Shown here: piece after piece, positions 8,561 through 17,337 of the stretch
How positions within the stretch are numbered: position 1 is the first letter of the stretch
How the letters are laid out: every line of letters begins with the position of its first letter
DNA from: Cyclobacteriaceae bacterium
GTDB lineage: Bacteria; Bacteroidota; Bacteroidia; Cytophagales; Cyclobacteriaceae
Direction: 5' to 3'
Assembly: GCA_030584025.1 (NCBI GenBank)
Contig: CP129487.1
Location: 682,001-746,000 of the forward strand
DNA length: 64,000 nt
Notes under the pieces: model-generated
Databases searched by the model: none
Told to the model about the DNA's origin: nothing
The model's input: the letters and a program-made list of their open reading frames with translations, nothing else
Program-made: the position numbers and the translations under genes

Positions 8561-8971
8561 ATGAAATCTATAGCCTTACTGTTTTTTGTGTTCACCTCAT
8601 TCACGTTGTGTGCCCAGTCGTATACCATCGAAAATTGTGTGAACGAATTTTCTAAGGAGCAAACCGAAGAGACACGGGCAGGATACCAATATTGGTTTGC
8701 CGATAAAAATTTTCTGGGAGACGGCCGCACACTGAAGATGAGTGTGGTTGAACCTGGAAAAGCCACTCATGCTCCGCATCGTCATCCGGAAGATGAATTT
8801 TTCTTTGTTCTGGAAGGTACCGCAGAATTTTTCCTGAATGGAAAAACGAAAGTTGTTGGGCCATACACCAGTTTGTATTGCCCTTCAAACAGTGAACACG
8901 GCATTCGCAATGTGGGGGAAACCCAGTTGAAATACCTGGTAATCAAACGATATGAAATGGTTGAAAAGTAG
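8561..8971 (+). CDS. secreted cupin-domain protein
   Basis: A 136-residue protein with a signal peptide MKSIALLFFVFTSFTLCAQS (cleavage after about residue 18) and a single cupin barrel. The first cupin motif is visible as HAPHRHPEDEFFFVLEGTAEF, with H, H and E as likely metal ligands, and the second as SLYCPSNSEHGIRNVGE with the last histidine. It is probably a periplasmic metal-binding cupin; the ligand or substrate is unknown. It sits 12 bases after the Gfo/Idh gene on the same strand, hinting at a shared carbohydrate-related role, though that is only inference. Confidence 0.85.
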   Translation: MKSIALLFFVFTSFTLCAQSYTIENCVNEFSKEQTEETRAGYQYWFADKNFLGDGRTLKMSVVEPGKATHAPHRHPEDEFFFVLEGTAEFFLNGKTKVVGPYTSLYCPSNSEHGIRNVGETQLKYLVIKRYEMVEK

Positions 8972-9050
8972 AAATGAACAAACCTGTAGTTTCAACACTA
9001 TTTTAATGACCAAGAGGTCTGTCTTTTACATGCGCTAAACAAAACCTGAT

Positions 9051-9617
9051 ATGGAATCGTCTTTTCGAAAAACCCTTCGCTACTTTTTCAGTGGCATGCT
9101 CTTTATAGTACCGGTAGCCGCCACCGCTTATGTCATTTATATTTCATTCACGTGGCTGGATAATTTGCTGGGTATACCGTATCCAGGTGTTGGTTTTGTG
9201 ATCATCATTGCGGCCATTACGGTGTTTGGGTACCTCACCTCCAACCTGGCGTTTCAAACCCTCACCACCTGGTTTGATCACATCATCAACCGCATTCCCA
9301 TGGTGAAGTTAATCTATTCATCCATTAAAGATTTGATTGGCGCGTTTGTTGGGGATAAGAAGAAATTCAATAAGCCGGTGTTGGTGCTGCTGAATAAAGA
9401 AAACAACCTGCACCAGATCGGATTTGTTACGCAAAGCGATTTAAGCGAGTTGGGATTGAAAGACATGATATCCGTTTATCTGCCCCATGCCTATAATTTT
9501 TCAGGTGATCATTTTGTGATTTCAAAAGACCGCGTTACGCCATTGAATATTTCCGGACCGGTAGCGATGAAGTATGTGGTGTCGGGTGGTGTTTCGGGGT
9601 TCGCGAAGGAGCAGTAG
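9051..9617 (+). CDS. DUF502-family membrane protein
   Basis: A 188-residue protein with two transmembrane helices near the start (about residues 12-32 and 46-68) and a soluble C-terminal half. The pattern FFSGMLFIVPVAATAYVIYI, ITVFGYLTSNLAFQ and HIINRIPMVKLIYSSIKDL is characteristic of the DUF502 family, which is widespread and functionally undefined. Its C-terminal domain includes LLNKENNLHQIGFVTQ and LPHAYNFSGD. It stands alone, 79 bases after the cupin gene and ahead of a repeat-rich intergenic region. Confidence 0.85.
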   Translation: MESSFRKTLRYFFSGMLFIVPVAATAYVIYISFTWLDNLLGIPYPGVGFVIIIAAITVFGYLTSNLAFQTLTTWFDHIINRIPMVKLIYSSIKDLIGAFVGDKKKFNKPVLVLLNKENNLHQIGFVTQSDLSELGLKDMISVYLPHAYNFSGDHFVISKDRVTPLNISGPVAMKYVVSGGVSGFAKEQ

Positions 9618-9634
9618 GTTAATCTGAATTTTTT

Positions 9635-10165
9635 AAGATGCCGCCCCTCCGGGGCTCGGTATTTCATAATTGATTTTTCTAATAAGATGCCGTCCCTCCG
9701 GGACTCAAAAGCAGCTCTGTAGGGGAGACATCTCATTTAAGAAAAATGAAATAACAAAACCACCCCCGGCCCCTCCTTGTCAGGAGGGGAGTTGTGTAAA
9801 GCTTATTATTCCGTTGCAAATTCAAGTACTTGTCAGGAGGGGAGTTTCGTAAAACGGAAATCTCGTTAAAAGTTCAAGCTCCGTAGGAGCGTAATTTTAT
9901 TAGCTGAAAATGTAATTGTGTTTTGAGCTCCGTAGGAGCGTCATTTGATTCAAGAAAAATACCACCCCCGGCCCCTCCTTGTCAGGAGGGGAGTTGTGTA
10001 GAACTTACCATCTGGCGCAAATTTCAAGCTCCGTAGGAGCGTTATCTTATTAGCTGAAAATATAATTGTGTTTTGAGCTCCGTAGGAGCGGCATCTTATT
10101 CAAGATACAAGCAGAAAATTAAGACCCCCTGGCCCCTCCTTTGACAGAAGGGCAGTTGTGTAAAG
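9635..10165. repeat. cluster of REP-like palindromes and larger intergenic repeats
   Basis: This gene-free stretch of 567 bases (9618-10184) is built from two repeat families. The first is a short palindrome with flank TAAGATGCCG: two copies on the plus strand (about 9635-9658 and 9685-9706), four on the minus strand reading AGCTCCGTAGGAGCG (from about 9877, 9925, 10026 and 10076), and a degenerate copy at about 9712-9734. The stems differ but stay paired (GCCCC/GGGGC, GTCCC/GGGAC, GCTCC/GGAGC). The second is a C-rich/G-rich inverted repeat, CCCCTCCT...AGGAGGGG, at about 9771 and 9973, with a half copy near 9832 and a degraded one near 10131. The larger block at about 9873-9955 is repeated at about 10023-10105. 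No coding sequence is convincing here. Confidence 0.8.
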
Positions 10166-10184
10166 CTTATCATCTCGTTTAAAA

Positions 10185-11261
10185 TCATTCTGTTACCGCC
10201 ACCGCGATTTTTGAATCGGCTGTGCCGTAATACAGGAACCAACGGTTTTTGAATTGAACTAATCCTTCCACAAAACAAACGTTGTTCACCTGACCGGTAA
10301 TTTCATAATCTTTATCGGGTGTGATGAAATAATTCTCAGACCGCTTCAACACTTCTGCAGGATTCACTTTGTTCAATAATATTTGCCCCGCTGCATAATT
10401 TCCATCGGGTAAATTTTTATCTCCCTTCTCCAATTTATTCCGACTGTTATAAATCAATAAAATTCCATCTTCTTGTATCGTGGCGTGCGGGCCAGGTTCT
10501 ACCAGGTCGCTATCGAATTTACCGGGCCGCGGACTAAATACTTTTACCAGCGCATCGCCATCATACACTGGTGTCCAATCCACCAGGTTATCGGATGTGG
10601 CCAGAAAAATATCTGTATCACCCCAATACATATAGTATTGTGTATTGATTTTCGTGGCAACAAATTGATTCTGTTGTTGTGTGGTTATAATCGCTCCTGA
10701 CTTCGACCACAGTTCCGAATGATCTTTAAAGGCAAGCCCATGTTTTGTCCAATGAATCAAATCGGTAGAACTCGCCACGCATAACCGCGCCAGGTTTCCA
10801 TCATACGAAGTGTAGGTAAGAATATACCTTCCGTTTTCGTCTTCTACCAATCTTGGGTCTTCGACACCGCCTTCCCACTCATAAACTTTCATGCTGTCCT
10901 CATCCGGGTAAAATACGGGTTTGGGCATGCGTTCAAAATGCAACCCATCATCGCTAACCGCCAGTCCGAGGCGCGAGGTACCTGCATGTTTCCCAACCGT
11001 ATCTTCCGCACGGTAGAGGAGGTATACTTTTCCATCGCGCACTACAGCGCTGGGGTTAAACACATCTTTCTCTTCCCAACGAACCGTGTCTTTTCTTACC
11101 GGACAATAAAAAGTGGTGTGCGTTAGTGGCTCCAGCACCGGATTGAGCGAATCCGTTTTTACAAACGGTCCGAGTTGCCAGGATGTGTTTTCTTCCTGAT
11201 CGGTTTTTGGTGTACAGGCCGCGAATAGGAGCAATGCAAAGAATGGTGTCAGTTGTTTCAT
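10185..11261 (-). CDS. GH130-like beta-propeller glycoside phosphorylase/hydrolase lipoprotein
   Basis: A 358-residue lipoprotein: the signal sequence FFALLLFAAC has a lipobox with Cys16, so it is probably anchored in the envelope. The remainder is a five-bladed propeller of the GH43/GH130 type. FNPSAVVRDGKVYLLYRAED and GGVEDPRLVEDENGRYILTY are the best family marks; the aspartate in VEDPR is the usual catalytic acid of GH130 enzymes, which act on mannosides by phosphorolysis or hydrolysis. The exact substrate cannot be read from sequence. It stands alone, downstream of mnmA on the same strand with about 110 bases between. Confidence 0.8.
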   Translation of the reverse strand: MKQLTPFFALLLFAACTPKTDQEENTSWQLGPFVKTDSLNPVLEPLTHTTFYCPVRKDTVRWEEKDVFNPSAVVRDGKVYLLYRAEDTVGKHAGTSRLGLAVSDDGLHFERMPKPVFYPDEDSMKVYEWEGGVEDPRLVEDENGRYILTYTSYDGNLARLCVASSTDLIHWTKHGLAFKDHSELWSKSGAIITTQQQNQFVATKINTQYYMYWGDTDIFLATSDNLVDWTPVYDGDALVKVFSPRPGKFDSDLVEPGPHATIQEDGILLIYNSRNKLEKGDKNLPDGNYAAGQILLNKVNPAEVLKRSENYFITPDKDYEITGQVNNVCFVEGLVQFKNRWFLYYGTADSKIAVAVTE

Positions 11262-11373
11262 AAAATCTAAGATAAAACAAAATGAGCACTCGTTGACCTT
11301 AACGATTTTCTTAATGCCATTTCAATTGAAAAGATTAAAGCAAAATACAAAGGCGCAAGGCCCGTATCGTCAG

Positions 11374-12549
11374 TTAGCTGATCACCCCTGAGCCAATCAA
11401 CTCATCGCCCCCATACCATGCAGCAAACTGCCCGGGCGTAATGGCTTTTTGTGGTCGTTCAAAAATAATGTACAACCCTTCTTCTTTTTTATGGAGGGTG
11501 CACGGCTCAAGCGGCTGGCGGTAGCGAATGCGTGCCATGTAATTTTTCGATTCACCAACCTGGAGTTTCAAATCTTCACGAATCCAATGTTCATCTTCAT
11601 TGGGTACAAACAACCCTTTGCGGTACAAACCCGGGTGATCTTCACCCATGCCCATGTATAAAATGTTATGTTCGGTATCGGTGCCGATCACGAACAACGG
11701 CTTTGGCTGTCCACCAATATTCAAACCTTTACGCTGACCGATGGTATAGAAATGCGCCCCGTTATGTTCGCCCACCACTTCACCTTCGCTTTGTTGATAG
11801 ACATACGGTTTTGTCATTGAAATCAAATCGTCCATCGACTGGCCGTTGCTGTATGGTTTAGCGGTTTCGGGGATAACAATTGCTTTTCCTTTTTTGGATT
11901 GTAAACGCTGCTGCAAAAAATCGGGAAGGTGCACTTTGCCCACGAAGCACAACCCTTGTGAATCTTTTTTGTTTGCAGTGGTCAGTCCGGCTTTCGAAGC
12001 GATTTCACGTACCTCAGGTTTCAGTAATTCGCCCACAGGAAAAAGTGCTTTTGAAAGTTGCGCCTGCGTAAGCTGACATAAAAAATAACTTTGATCTTTA
12101 TTCGGATCTTTTCCTGCCAGCAACTGATAAATTTTTTTTCCGTTTACCTCAATTTCATTTCTGCGGGCATAATGTCCGGTGGCCACATAATCAGCGCCAA
12201 GCTTAAGGGCAGCTTTTAAAAATATATCAAATTTGATTTCACGATTGCAGAGTACATCTGGATTCGGTGTGCGTCCAGCCTGATATTCAGCAAACATATA
12301 ATCGACAATGCGCTCTTTGTATTCCCTACTCAGGTCAATGGCTTGAAAGGGAATGCCGAGATGTTGGGCTACAATCATGGCATCGTTACTGTCGTCAAGC
12401 CACGGACATTCGTTGGAAATGGTTACGGAGTCGTCATGCCAATTTTTCATGAACATGCCGATTACCTCGTAGCCTTGCTCTTTTAATAAATAAGCTGCCA
12501 CGCTGGAATCAACGCCTCCTGATAAACCGACTACAACTCTTTTTTTCAT
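11374..12549 (-). CDS. mnmA: tRNA-specific 2-thiouridylase
   Basis: MnmA adds sulfur to uridine 34 of tRNA-Lys, -Glu and -Gln, using ATP to adenylate the base and persulfide sulfur passed along a relay. The N-terminal PP-loop [25 protein letters not shown] binds [20 protein letters not shown] contains the catalytic cysteine, and [11 protein letters not shown] contains the second, persulfide-carrying cysteine. [14 protein letters not shown] and [10 protein letters not shown] are further family signatures. Its 391 residues are slightly longer than the usual 360-370. The ATG at 12549 places the PP-loop at residues 4-20. Confidence 0.96.
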   Translation of the reverse strand: MKKRVVVGLSGGVDSSVAAYLLKEQGYEVIGMFMKNWHDDSVTISNECPWLDDSNDAMIVAQHLGIPFQAIDLSREYKERIVDYMFAEYQAGRTPNPDVLCNREIKFDIFLKAALKLGADYVATGHYARRNEIEVNGKKIYQLLAGKDPNKDQSYFLCQLTQAQLSKALFPVGELLKPEVREIASKAGLTTANKKDSQGLCFVGKVHLPDFLQQRLQSKKGKAIVIPETAKPYSNGQSMDDLISMTKPYVYQQSEGEVVGEHNGAHFYTIGQRKGLNIGGQPKPLFVIGTDTEHNILYMGMGEDHPGLYRKGLFVPNEDEHWIREDLKLQVGESKNYMARIRYRQPLEPCTLHKKEEGLYIIFERPQKAITPGQFAAWYGGDELIGSGVIS

Positions 12550-12550
12550 A

Positions 12551-12632
12551 CTAGGCTTTAGGCTGCAAGCTACTAGCCTCCAGCTGCTAGCCTATAAGTT
12601 GTTGGCTTAGGCTTGCAGCTAGAAGCTAGCGA
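12551..12632. repeat. AGCTAGC-rich intergenic repeat
   Basis: The gap between mnmA and the thioredoxin gene is filled with overlapping variants of TAGGCTGCAAGCTA, CAGCTGCTAGCC and GCAGCTAGAAGCTAGC, several being inverted copies of one another. Low-complexity AGCTAGC repeats of this kind are common between Bacteroidota genes. No role is evident. Confidence 0.6.
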
Positions 12633-13838
12633 CTAATAGCTATTTAATAACTGATTCACAATTTCATTAAACCGTTCCTGCTGTTGTTCATAGTACACAC
12701 CTGTTCCCGGTCCTGAAAAACCAGTGTGGATGTGTTTCACTTGTCCATCTTTCCCCACAAAGATAGTGGTTGGGAAAGCAATTACCCGATTGAGTGCGGG
12801 AAGCGTTTCGCTGGCATTGGCGTTGGTTCCTGCAATCAAAATGTCATATGGAACGTTTAGTTTTTCTTTCATTTTCTTAACCCTTCCACTGGCGTAATCA
12901 AATTCAGCTTTTTGTTCGTATGCCAACCCGATGATTTCCACTCCGCGATCTTTATTTTTTAGATACCAATCGGTTAAAAAGCGGGTTTCGTCCATACAAT
13001 TCGGGCACCACGATCCTAAAATCTGTACCACCACAACCTTATCTTTAAAACGTTCATCCTGAAGCGAAACGGGTTTTCCATTTATATCCGGAAAGGTGAA
13101 TTCCAGGGTTGAGTATCCATCCTTTAGAAATGTAAGCGATTCGGAAACAGGTGGTTTGGCCTGATCGTCCTTCACGCCTTTCCATTTTCGGTAGCGCGAT
13201 TTTCCCAGCCAGTGTATCCCCGCAAGGGTATCACCGGATTTGACTGCATTAAAAATATAGAGATGGTTTCCATCAAACCCGCTGAGCCAAAGCGTATCGT
13301 TCACCACATTGCCTTCCAGGTAGCGGTAATCCCCGGTGGGGGTTAAAAATGTGCCTTCCGCGTAGTTTCCTTTTTGGGTGATGATGCCCAGTGCATCAAC
13401 GGTATTGTTTTCATTGAAAAACTGAACGGCATATTTTCCTGAGAAATCTGCGACAGTGGTCGTGGTATCGATTGGAGCAAACCGGTAGTCCTTTCCGTGC
13501 GTGGCTCTGAACGGAACACGGTAATTATCAGCGTATTGGATGATAAAAAGCCCTTCCATTTCCCCGTCCTTGATAGCGGCTTTGAACACGGCATCAAAAA
13601 TATGGACGTTCATGGTGATGGAATCGGCAGTTACTTCAACCTCGTCTAAATAGAGTCGTTCCTGCCCGTTTCTGATCCAGGCCACATACTGATCACCCTT
13701 TTTATCCAGGTCGAATGTGAAAGGCAACTCCTGACCTTGTAATTCGAGCACGGCCCGCCAGGTGCCGGTGGAAATCAACGTTTTATCTGAACCAGAACAA
13801 GCCATTAGGAGGAGTAAAATAACCGGTAAAAAGCGCAT
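12633..13838 (-). CDS. TlpA-like thioredoxin-fold lipoprotein
   Basis: A 401-residue lipoprotein with signal MRFLPVILLLLMAC (lipobox Cys14). Residues about 25-235 form a beta-rich N-terminal domain without recognised motifs. Residues about 240-400 are an AhpC/TSA-type thioredoxin fold with the redox centre GSWCPNC (Cys278-Pro-Asn-Cys281) and the cis-proline region RVIAFPTTIFVGKDG. Such proteins reduce disulfides on the periplasmic side. Its start at 13838 lies 80 bases from the left end of the Tn7-like element, so the insertion fell in this gene's upstream region. Before the insertion its divergent neighbour would have been mraZ. Confidence 0.88.
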   Translation of the reverse strand: MRFLPVILLLLMACSGSDKTLISTGTWRAVLELQGQELPFTFDLDKKGDQYVAWIRNGQERLYLDEVEVTADSITMNVHIFDAVFKAAIKDGEMEGLFIIQYADNYRVPFRATHGKDYRFAPIDTTTTVADFSGKYAVQFFNENNTVDALGIITQKGNYAEGTFLTPTGDYRYLEGNVVNDTLWLSGFDGNHLYIFNAVKSGDTLAGIHWLGKSRYRKWKGVKDDQAKPPVSESLTFLKDGYSTLEFTFPDINGKPVSLQDERFKDKVVVVQILGSWCPNCMDETRFLTDWYLKNKDRGVEIIGLAYEQKAEFDYASGRVKKMKEKLNVPYDILIAGTNANASETLPALNRVIAFPTTIFVGKDGQVKHIHTGFSGPGTGVYYEQQQERFNEIVNQLLNSY

Positions 13839-13913
13839 AGAACGTAAGGTTAAAGGTTGAAAACAGGCATTTGCCTGAAAATGTTCGTTTGCAAAGAACC
13901 CAAAATCCTTTCG

Positions 13914-13918
13914 ATTTA
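13914..13918. repeat. 5-bp target-site duplication, left copy
   Basis: ATTTA directly precedes the left terminal TGT. The identical ATTTA follows the right terminal ACA at 46405-46409. A 5-bp duplication is the hallmark of Tn7-, Tn5053- and Mu-type transposition. Confidence 0.85.
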
Positions 13919-14041
13919 TGTCATTTCTCTTTAGAATTTGGACTCGGGCAGCCTAAAAAGCGTGGTTTTCCTAAAGAATTTGCGACTATTTTCTAAGTAA
14001 ATGAGACTGGAAAGCAGATTCACAGAAGTAAATGAGACCGA
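13919..14041 (+). repeat. left end of the Tn7-like element with transposase-binding-site repeats
   Basis: After the terminal TGTCATTTCTC come four related sites: GAATTTGGACT (ending 13944), GAATTTGCGACT (ending 13987), AAGTAAATGAGACT (ending 14008) and AAGTAAATGAGACC (ending 14039). On the opposite strand they read AGTCC, AGTCGC, AGTCTC and GGTCTC followed by AAATTC or ATTTACTT, matching the right-end repeats in inverse orientation. The rest of the 346-base gap to the next gene holds only a short in-frame fragment (14050-14208), too weak to call. Confidence 0.8.
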
Positions 14042-14184
14042 AAATTTAATTGGGTCAACCATTCAATACCAATAAACAACAATCAAACTATGAGCTAATC
14101 GATTTGGTTGGGCTTGGAGGAATTCTAGCTACAAAAGATGCGGCCCGCTCATTAAACATAGAAATCCCGATGTTGGCTGTCGTA

Positions 14185-15273
14185 TTATTTCTCCATCAAT
14201 GTTTTAATTATTGATTCTTTATTAACTCCCTTCTCATCTTGAACATCTTTCGTCAGTCTATTTTCTTTTCTCTCTATAATTAATTCATTTGGTTTAGATG
14301 AAAGGAATTTTGAGAAGTCTAATATATACTCTGATGTCTTACGGGGCGAAAAACGTCCGCCAAATGAAATTATAATATTAGCTTTATTACCGTTTTTTTC
14401 AACTTTGTAGGGATTGAATAGAATTATGTCAGACTCCCTTACAGGTTCGCCAAAGTAGAAAATTTCTTTTGTACAATCCTTATAAAACTCTTGTCCATTT
14501 AGTCTATACATATGTTGATGACCAGGAATTTGATGATTCGAAAAATGTCCGTTGTCAACAAGCACTCTAAATGATAGGTCTTCTTCATTTTGTAATGGTG
14601 TCCAGTTAAAAAAGTACATATCAAAGTCAACTCTATATAGACTATCATTATGAATGTCTGTCCCTGTTATTTTAAAAAGAACTTCAATATTTGGGTACTT
14701 AATTCGTTTGAATAATGCTTCAATATAGTGATGTGGAGCTGGTTTACTTTGTCCATCAATCCTCATGTAGTAGGTATCATATGTTTGATGAGGTGAATAT
14801 TCACTTTTGTCAACTTCAATTATCACAAGAGAATTTGAATCTTTGTTTAGAATTTTAATTCTGATAGCAGATGGTAAGGGGATTATGCTGTCAGAAATTT
14901 TGCTTATAACAAAATCCTTCTCTAATACTTCTTGAAACAGTGTCAGTTCACCAGTAAAAACCTTTTCTTTCCTTCCTTCTACCTTTTGTCCGATTGGTGC
15001 TCCCCAAATAATTAGTCCACCACTTGAGTTTAACATCGCACAGACGCTTTTATGTATTCCTTTGAATTTGTCGTCTAAACTCCCGCTTGGATGAATAGAT
15101 TTAAATTCAATTTGGTCCGTTTCTGTTCTTTCGATTTGAAAAAAGGTCTCAATGTCTTGAATTGTCAAGTCATTAAGTGATTTTCCGAAATGTGATATAC
15201 AATAGTCCATAATATGGCGGTCAACGTTTGTGTTTCTGCAGTAGTGACTTTTCGAAGCCGCGTCCTGTCCCAC
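14185..15273 (-). CDS. AlbA_2 (Schlafen-type) putative DNA-binding/ATPase-like protein
   Basis: A protein of up to 362 residues. The segment DQIEFKSIHPSGSLDDKFKG followed by AMLNSSGGLIIWGAPIGQKVEG is the AlbA_2/Schlafen-like domain (about residues 50-180), found in prokaryotic transcription regulators and in several defence genes. The C-terminal half (about 195-345) is beta-rich and unassigned. The ATG at 15273 is possible, but an in-frame ATG at 15210 (MDYCISHFGK) would remove an unconvincing 21-residue leader and is my preference. It is the first cargo gene inside the left end of the transposon and has no obvious partner. Function is not established; a role in defence is only suggested by domain and location. 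Confidence 0.7.
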   Translation of the reverse strand: MGQDAASKSHYCRNTNVDRHIMDYCISHFGKSLNDLTIQDIETFFQIERTETDQIEFKSIHPSGSLDDKFKGIHKSVCAMLNSSGGLIIWGAPIGQKVEGRKEKVFTGELTLFQEVLEKDFVISKISDSIIPLPSAIRIKILNKDSNSLVIIEVDKSEYSPHQTYDTYYMRIDGQSKPAPHHYIEALFKRIKYPNIEVLFKITGTDIHNDSLYRVDFDMYFFNWTPLQNEEDLSFRVLVDNGHFSNHQIPGHQHMYRLNGQEFYKDCTKEIFYFGEPVRESDIILFNPYKVEKNGNKANIIISFGGRFSPRKTSEYILDFSKFLSSKPNELIIERKENRLTKDVQDEKGVNKESIIKTLMEK

Positions 15274-15362
15274 GAACCAAAAACTTTGAACGAAGATAAA
15301 ACTTTAAATTAACTCGTCCCGGAACAACTGTAGAAACATTGTGTTATGCACAGTTGCATTCT

Positions 15363-16014
15363 CTATTTCTTCTTGGAAAACGGAAATGCTCCATAGTTCT
15401 CTGGACTTGTAATTCTTAGAATATATCCAATACTAAAACTCCAGTTCGATGTCTGTTCCGTTGCACAATTGCAATTGTCCCTAGTTAACTCGGTCCCTGG
15501 AGAATATGGGTACTTTGAATTGAGAGTGCTTTCAATTGGCAATCTGTATGGGGTAACATTAGCAATAAAGGTAAATAAGCTATTCTTATTTTTTGGAAGT
15601 CGCCAAGCTATTCCACCACCAAATGCAACAGCTTCATTGAACAATCCGATGTTTCCATTGAAAGATGTCAGAGGTAAATTTGCAACGAAATTCCATTCTT
15701 GTTTTCGTCCGACTGGAATGAGTACAACTACAGACAACATTCCTGTACTCAGACTTTTGCTACCTGTCTTGATTGTTGTACTGTCCCTTTGAATTTGGTA
15801 CACTGCCGGACTTGCAAATGTAACATTATAACCTAGGCTTAAACCAAATTGGAGTGGACTTTCAAATTTTATTAGTGATTCATTTAACTTTTCAATTGAG
15901 TCACGATAAATCACACTTGCCTGATTAAGTACGGTATTAAAGGATTCGTGAGTTTTTATCAAGCTTAAGCTGTCAATGTTAACACGATTAAGTAAAAGCG
16001 CCTTATCATCAACT
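15363..16014 (-). pseudogene. 3' part of a coiled-coil/beta-barrel envelope protein split by IS481
   Basis: About 216 codons run in an open frame from the IS edge to a stop at 15363. The visible protein alternates hydrophobic and polar residues (FGLSLGYNVTFASPAVYQI, MLSVVVLIPVG, WNFVANLPLT, FGGGIAWRLPK), as in an outer-membrane beta-barrel, and ends in basic residues. There is no native start: the TTG at 15962 is internal. Removing the IS and one copy of the 8-bp duplication joins this frame exactly to the fragment at 17338-17839, giving a 381-residue protein. It is therefore the broken second half of one gene. Confidence 0.85.
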
Positions 16015-17337
16015 GTAATAGCTAAGACTTGATCTGACAGTCAGGTAGGCATTCCTTCCTCAAAGGCAAAGGTAGCCACCGCTCCAAAGAAGTCAAGGGC
16101 TGCGCGAGTGGCCGCGCAAAATCCTACACACAGCCAAAGCCACCCTTGACTTCTTTTCCGCTTGCGGCTGTTTGCGGCCTATGAGGAAGCAATGCGGACG
16201 AGTGATCATGCTGATTCATAATTTTGATCAACCATCTTCTGGATAGCAAGCTCTTTGGAAGCCAGGAACGTTTCCCAGGGAGTTCTTCCAAAGCAATACT
16301 TTCCTGAGTGCGTTCTTTGCTCGTTGTATTCTTTGATCCACACATCAAGATCTGCCTGAAGTTCTTCCAGTGACTGATACAACTTTTTCCGGAAGGCCAC
16401 CGCATAGAATTCATCCTGGATGGTCCGATGGAAGCGTTCGCAGATTCCGTTGCTCTGAGGACTTTTTACCTTCGTTTTTGAGTGTTCGATGTTTTCGATT
16501 CGTAGATAGAGCTCATATTCATGATACTCTGCTTTTCCGCAATATTCGGTGCCACGATCGGTAAGGACACGCAGCAATGGAATTTCCTGCTCCTCGAAGA
16601 ATGGAACGACTTTGTCGTTTACCATATCTGCTGCGGTGATAGCGTTCTTACGATCATACAGCTTGGCAAAAGCAACTTTCGAATACGTATCAATGAAGGT
16701 CTGCTGATAGATTCTGCCTACCCCTTTGATATTGCCAACGTAGTAAGTATCCTGTGCGCCAAGATAGCCCGGATGTTCAGTCTCAATCTCTCCGAGGGCT
16801 TCGCGTTTTTCTCGCTTACGCTCCATGGCGATCATTTGTGCTTCGGTGAGAATGATTCCTTCCTGAGCAACCTTTGCTTCAAGCGCAGCTAGCCGTTTAG
16901 CGAAAGTCTCCATGTCGTGGCGCTGCCAAACGCAGCGCACGCCAGCAGGAGACACAAATACACCGCGCTTGCGAAGTTCATTGGCCACGCGCACCTGCCC
17001 TAGAGCGGGTTGATCGATAGCCATCCGGACAACGGCTTGCTCAACTTCTGGCTCGACACGATTCTTTGGAATAGCTTTCCTGCGACTGACCTCTTTCAAA
17101 GCCAGTTCACCACCTGTATCATAAAGCTCTTTGATTCTGTAGAAGCTGTCGCGGGAGTAACCCATCATCCGACATGCCTGGCTGACATTACCCAAATGTT
17201 CAGCTAAATTGATAAGACCTAATTTCGTTTTGATTAACTTCGTTTCTGTTCTCATTTTCTGACAGTTTAAAGGGTTTAACTTGATTGTTTGCACTTCTAA
17301 GTTAACCCAACTGTCAGATTAAGTCGAAACTACTTCA
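16015..17337 (-). mobile_element. IS481-family insertion sequence, copy 1 (1323 bp)
   Basis: Its ends were fixed by comparison with the copy at 23329-24651 and by the 8-bp target duplication CATCAACT at 16007-16014 and 17338-17345. Imperfect terminal repeats share GACTT-(A/G)-ATCTGACAG near the inner side. It is oriented opposite to copy 2 and has the same length; the encoded proteins are identical. About 190 bases beyond the transposase stop are non-coding and hold a long hairpin (16087-16155). Confidence 0.92.
16206..17255 (-). CDS. IS481-family DDE transposase, copy 1
   Basis: A 349-residue transposase from the ATG at 17255; a GTG 39 bases upstream is also in frame but less likely. The N-terminal helix-turn-helix is NVSQACRMMGYSRDSFYRIKEL. 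The RNase-H-fold catalytic domain shows AQDTYYVGNIKGV (first Asp), VLTDRGTEYCG (second Asp) and NGICERFHRTIQDEFY (Glu). The C-terminal RTHSGKYCFGRTPWE is typical of IS481/IS3 integrase cores. It is identical in sequence to copy 2, so both copies moved recently and are probably intact. Confidence 0.95.
   Translation of the reverse strand: MRTETKLIKTKLGLINLAEHLGNVSQACRMMGYSRDSFYRIKELYDTGGELALKEVSRRKAIPKNRVEPEVEQAVVRMAIDQPALGQVRVANELRKRGVFVSPAGVRCVWQRHDMETFAKRLAALEAKVAQEGIILTEAQMIAMERKREKREALGEIETEHPGYLGAQDTYYVGNIKGVGRIYQQTFIDTYSKVAFAKLYDRKNAITAADMVNDKVVPFFEEQEIPLLRVLTDRGTEYCGKAEYHEYELYLRIENIEHSKTKVKSPQSNGICERFHRTIQDEFYAVAFRKKLYQSLEELQADLDVWIKEYNEQRTHSGKYCFGRTPWETFLASKELAIQKMVDQNYESA

Noticed and set aside
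9635..10165. A CRISPR array
   Set aside because: The repeats are short palindromes in both orientations with irregular, partly repeated spacing, and there are no cas genes.
13994..14041. The two AAGTAAATGAGAC repeats as a leftover IS21-type end
   Set aside because: They fit better as inner transposase-binding sites of the Tn7-like left end: the same motif occurs in inverse orientation at the right end, with matching termini and target duplication.
14050..14208. A 53-codon plus-strand frame starting at TTG inside the left end of the transposon
   Set aside because: It overlaps the end of the AlbA_2 gene, has no ATG and no recognised similarity; possibly a remnant but unsupported.
16370..16892. 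Plus-strand frames opposite the IS481 transposase (mirrored at 23774-24296)
   Set aside because: They are antisense shadows that repeat exactly wherever the transposase does.
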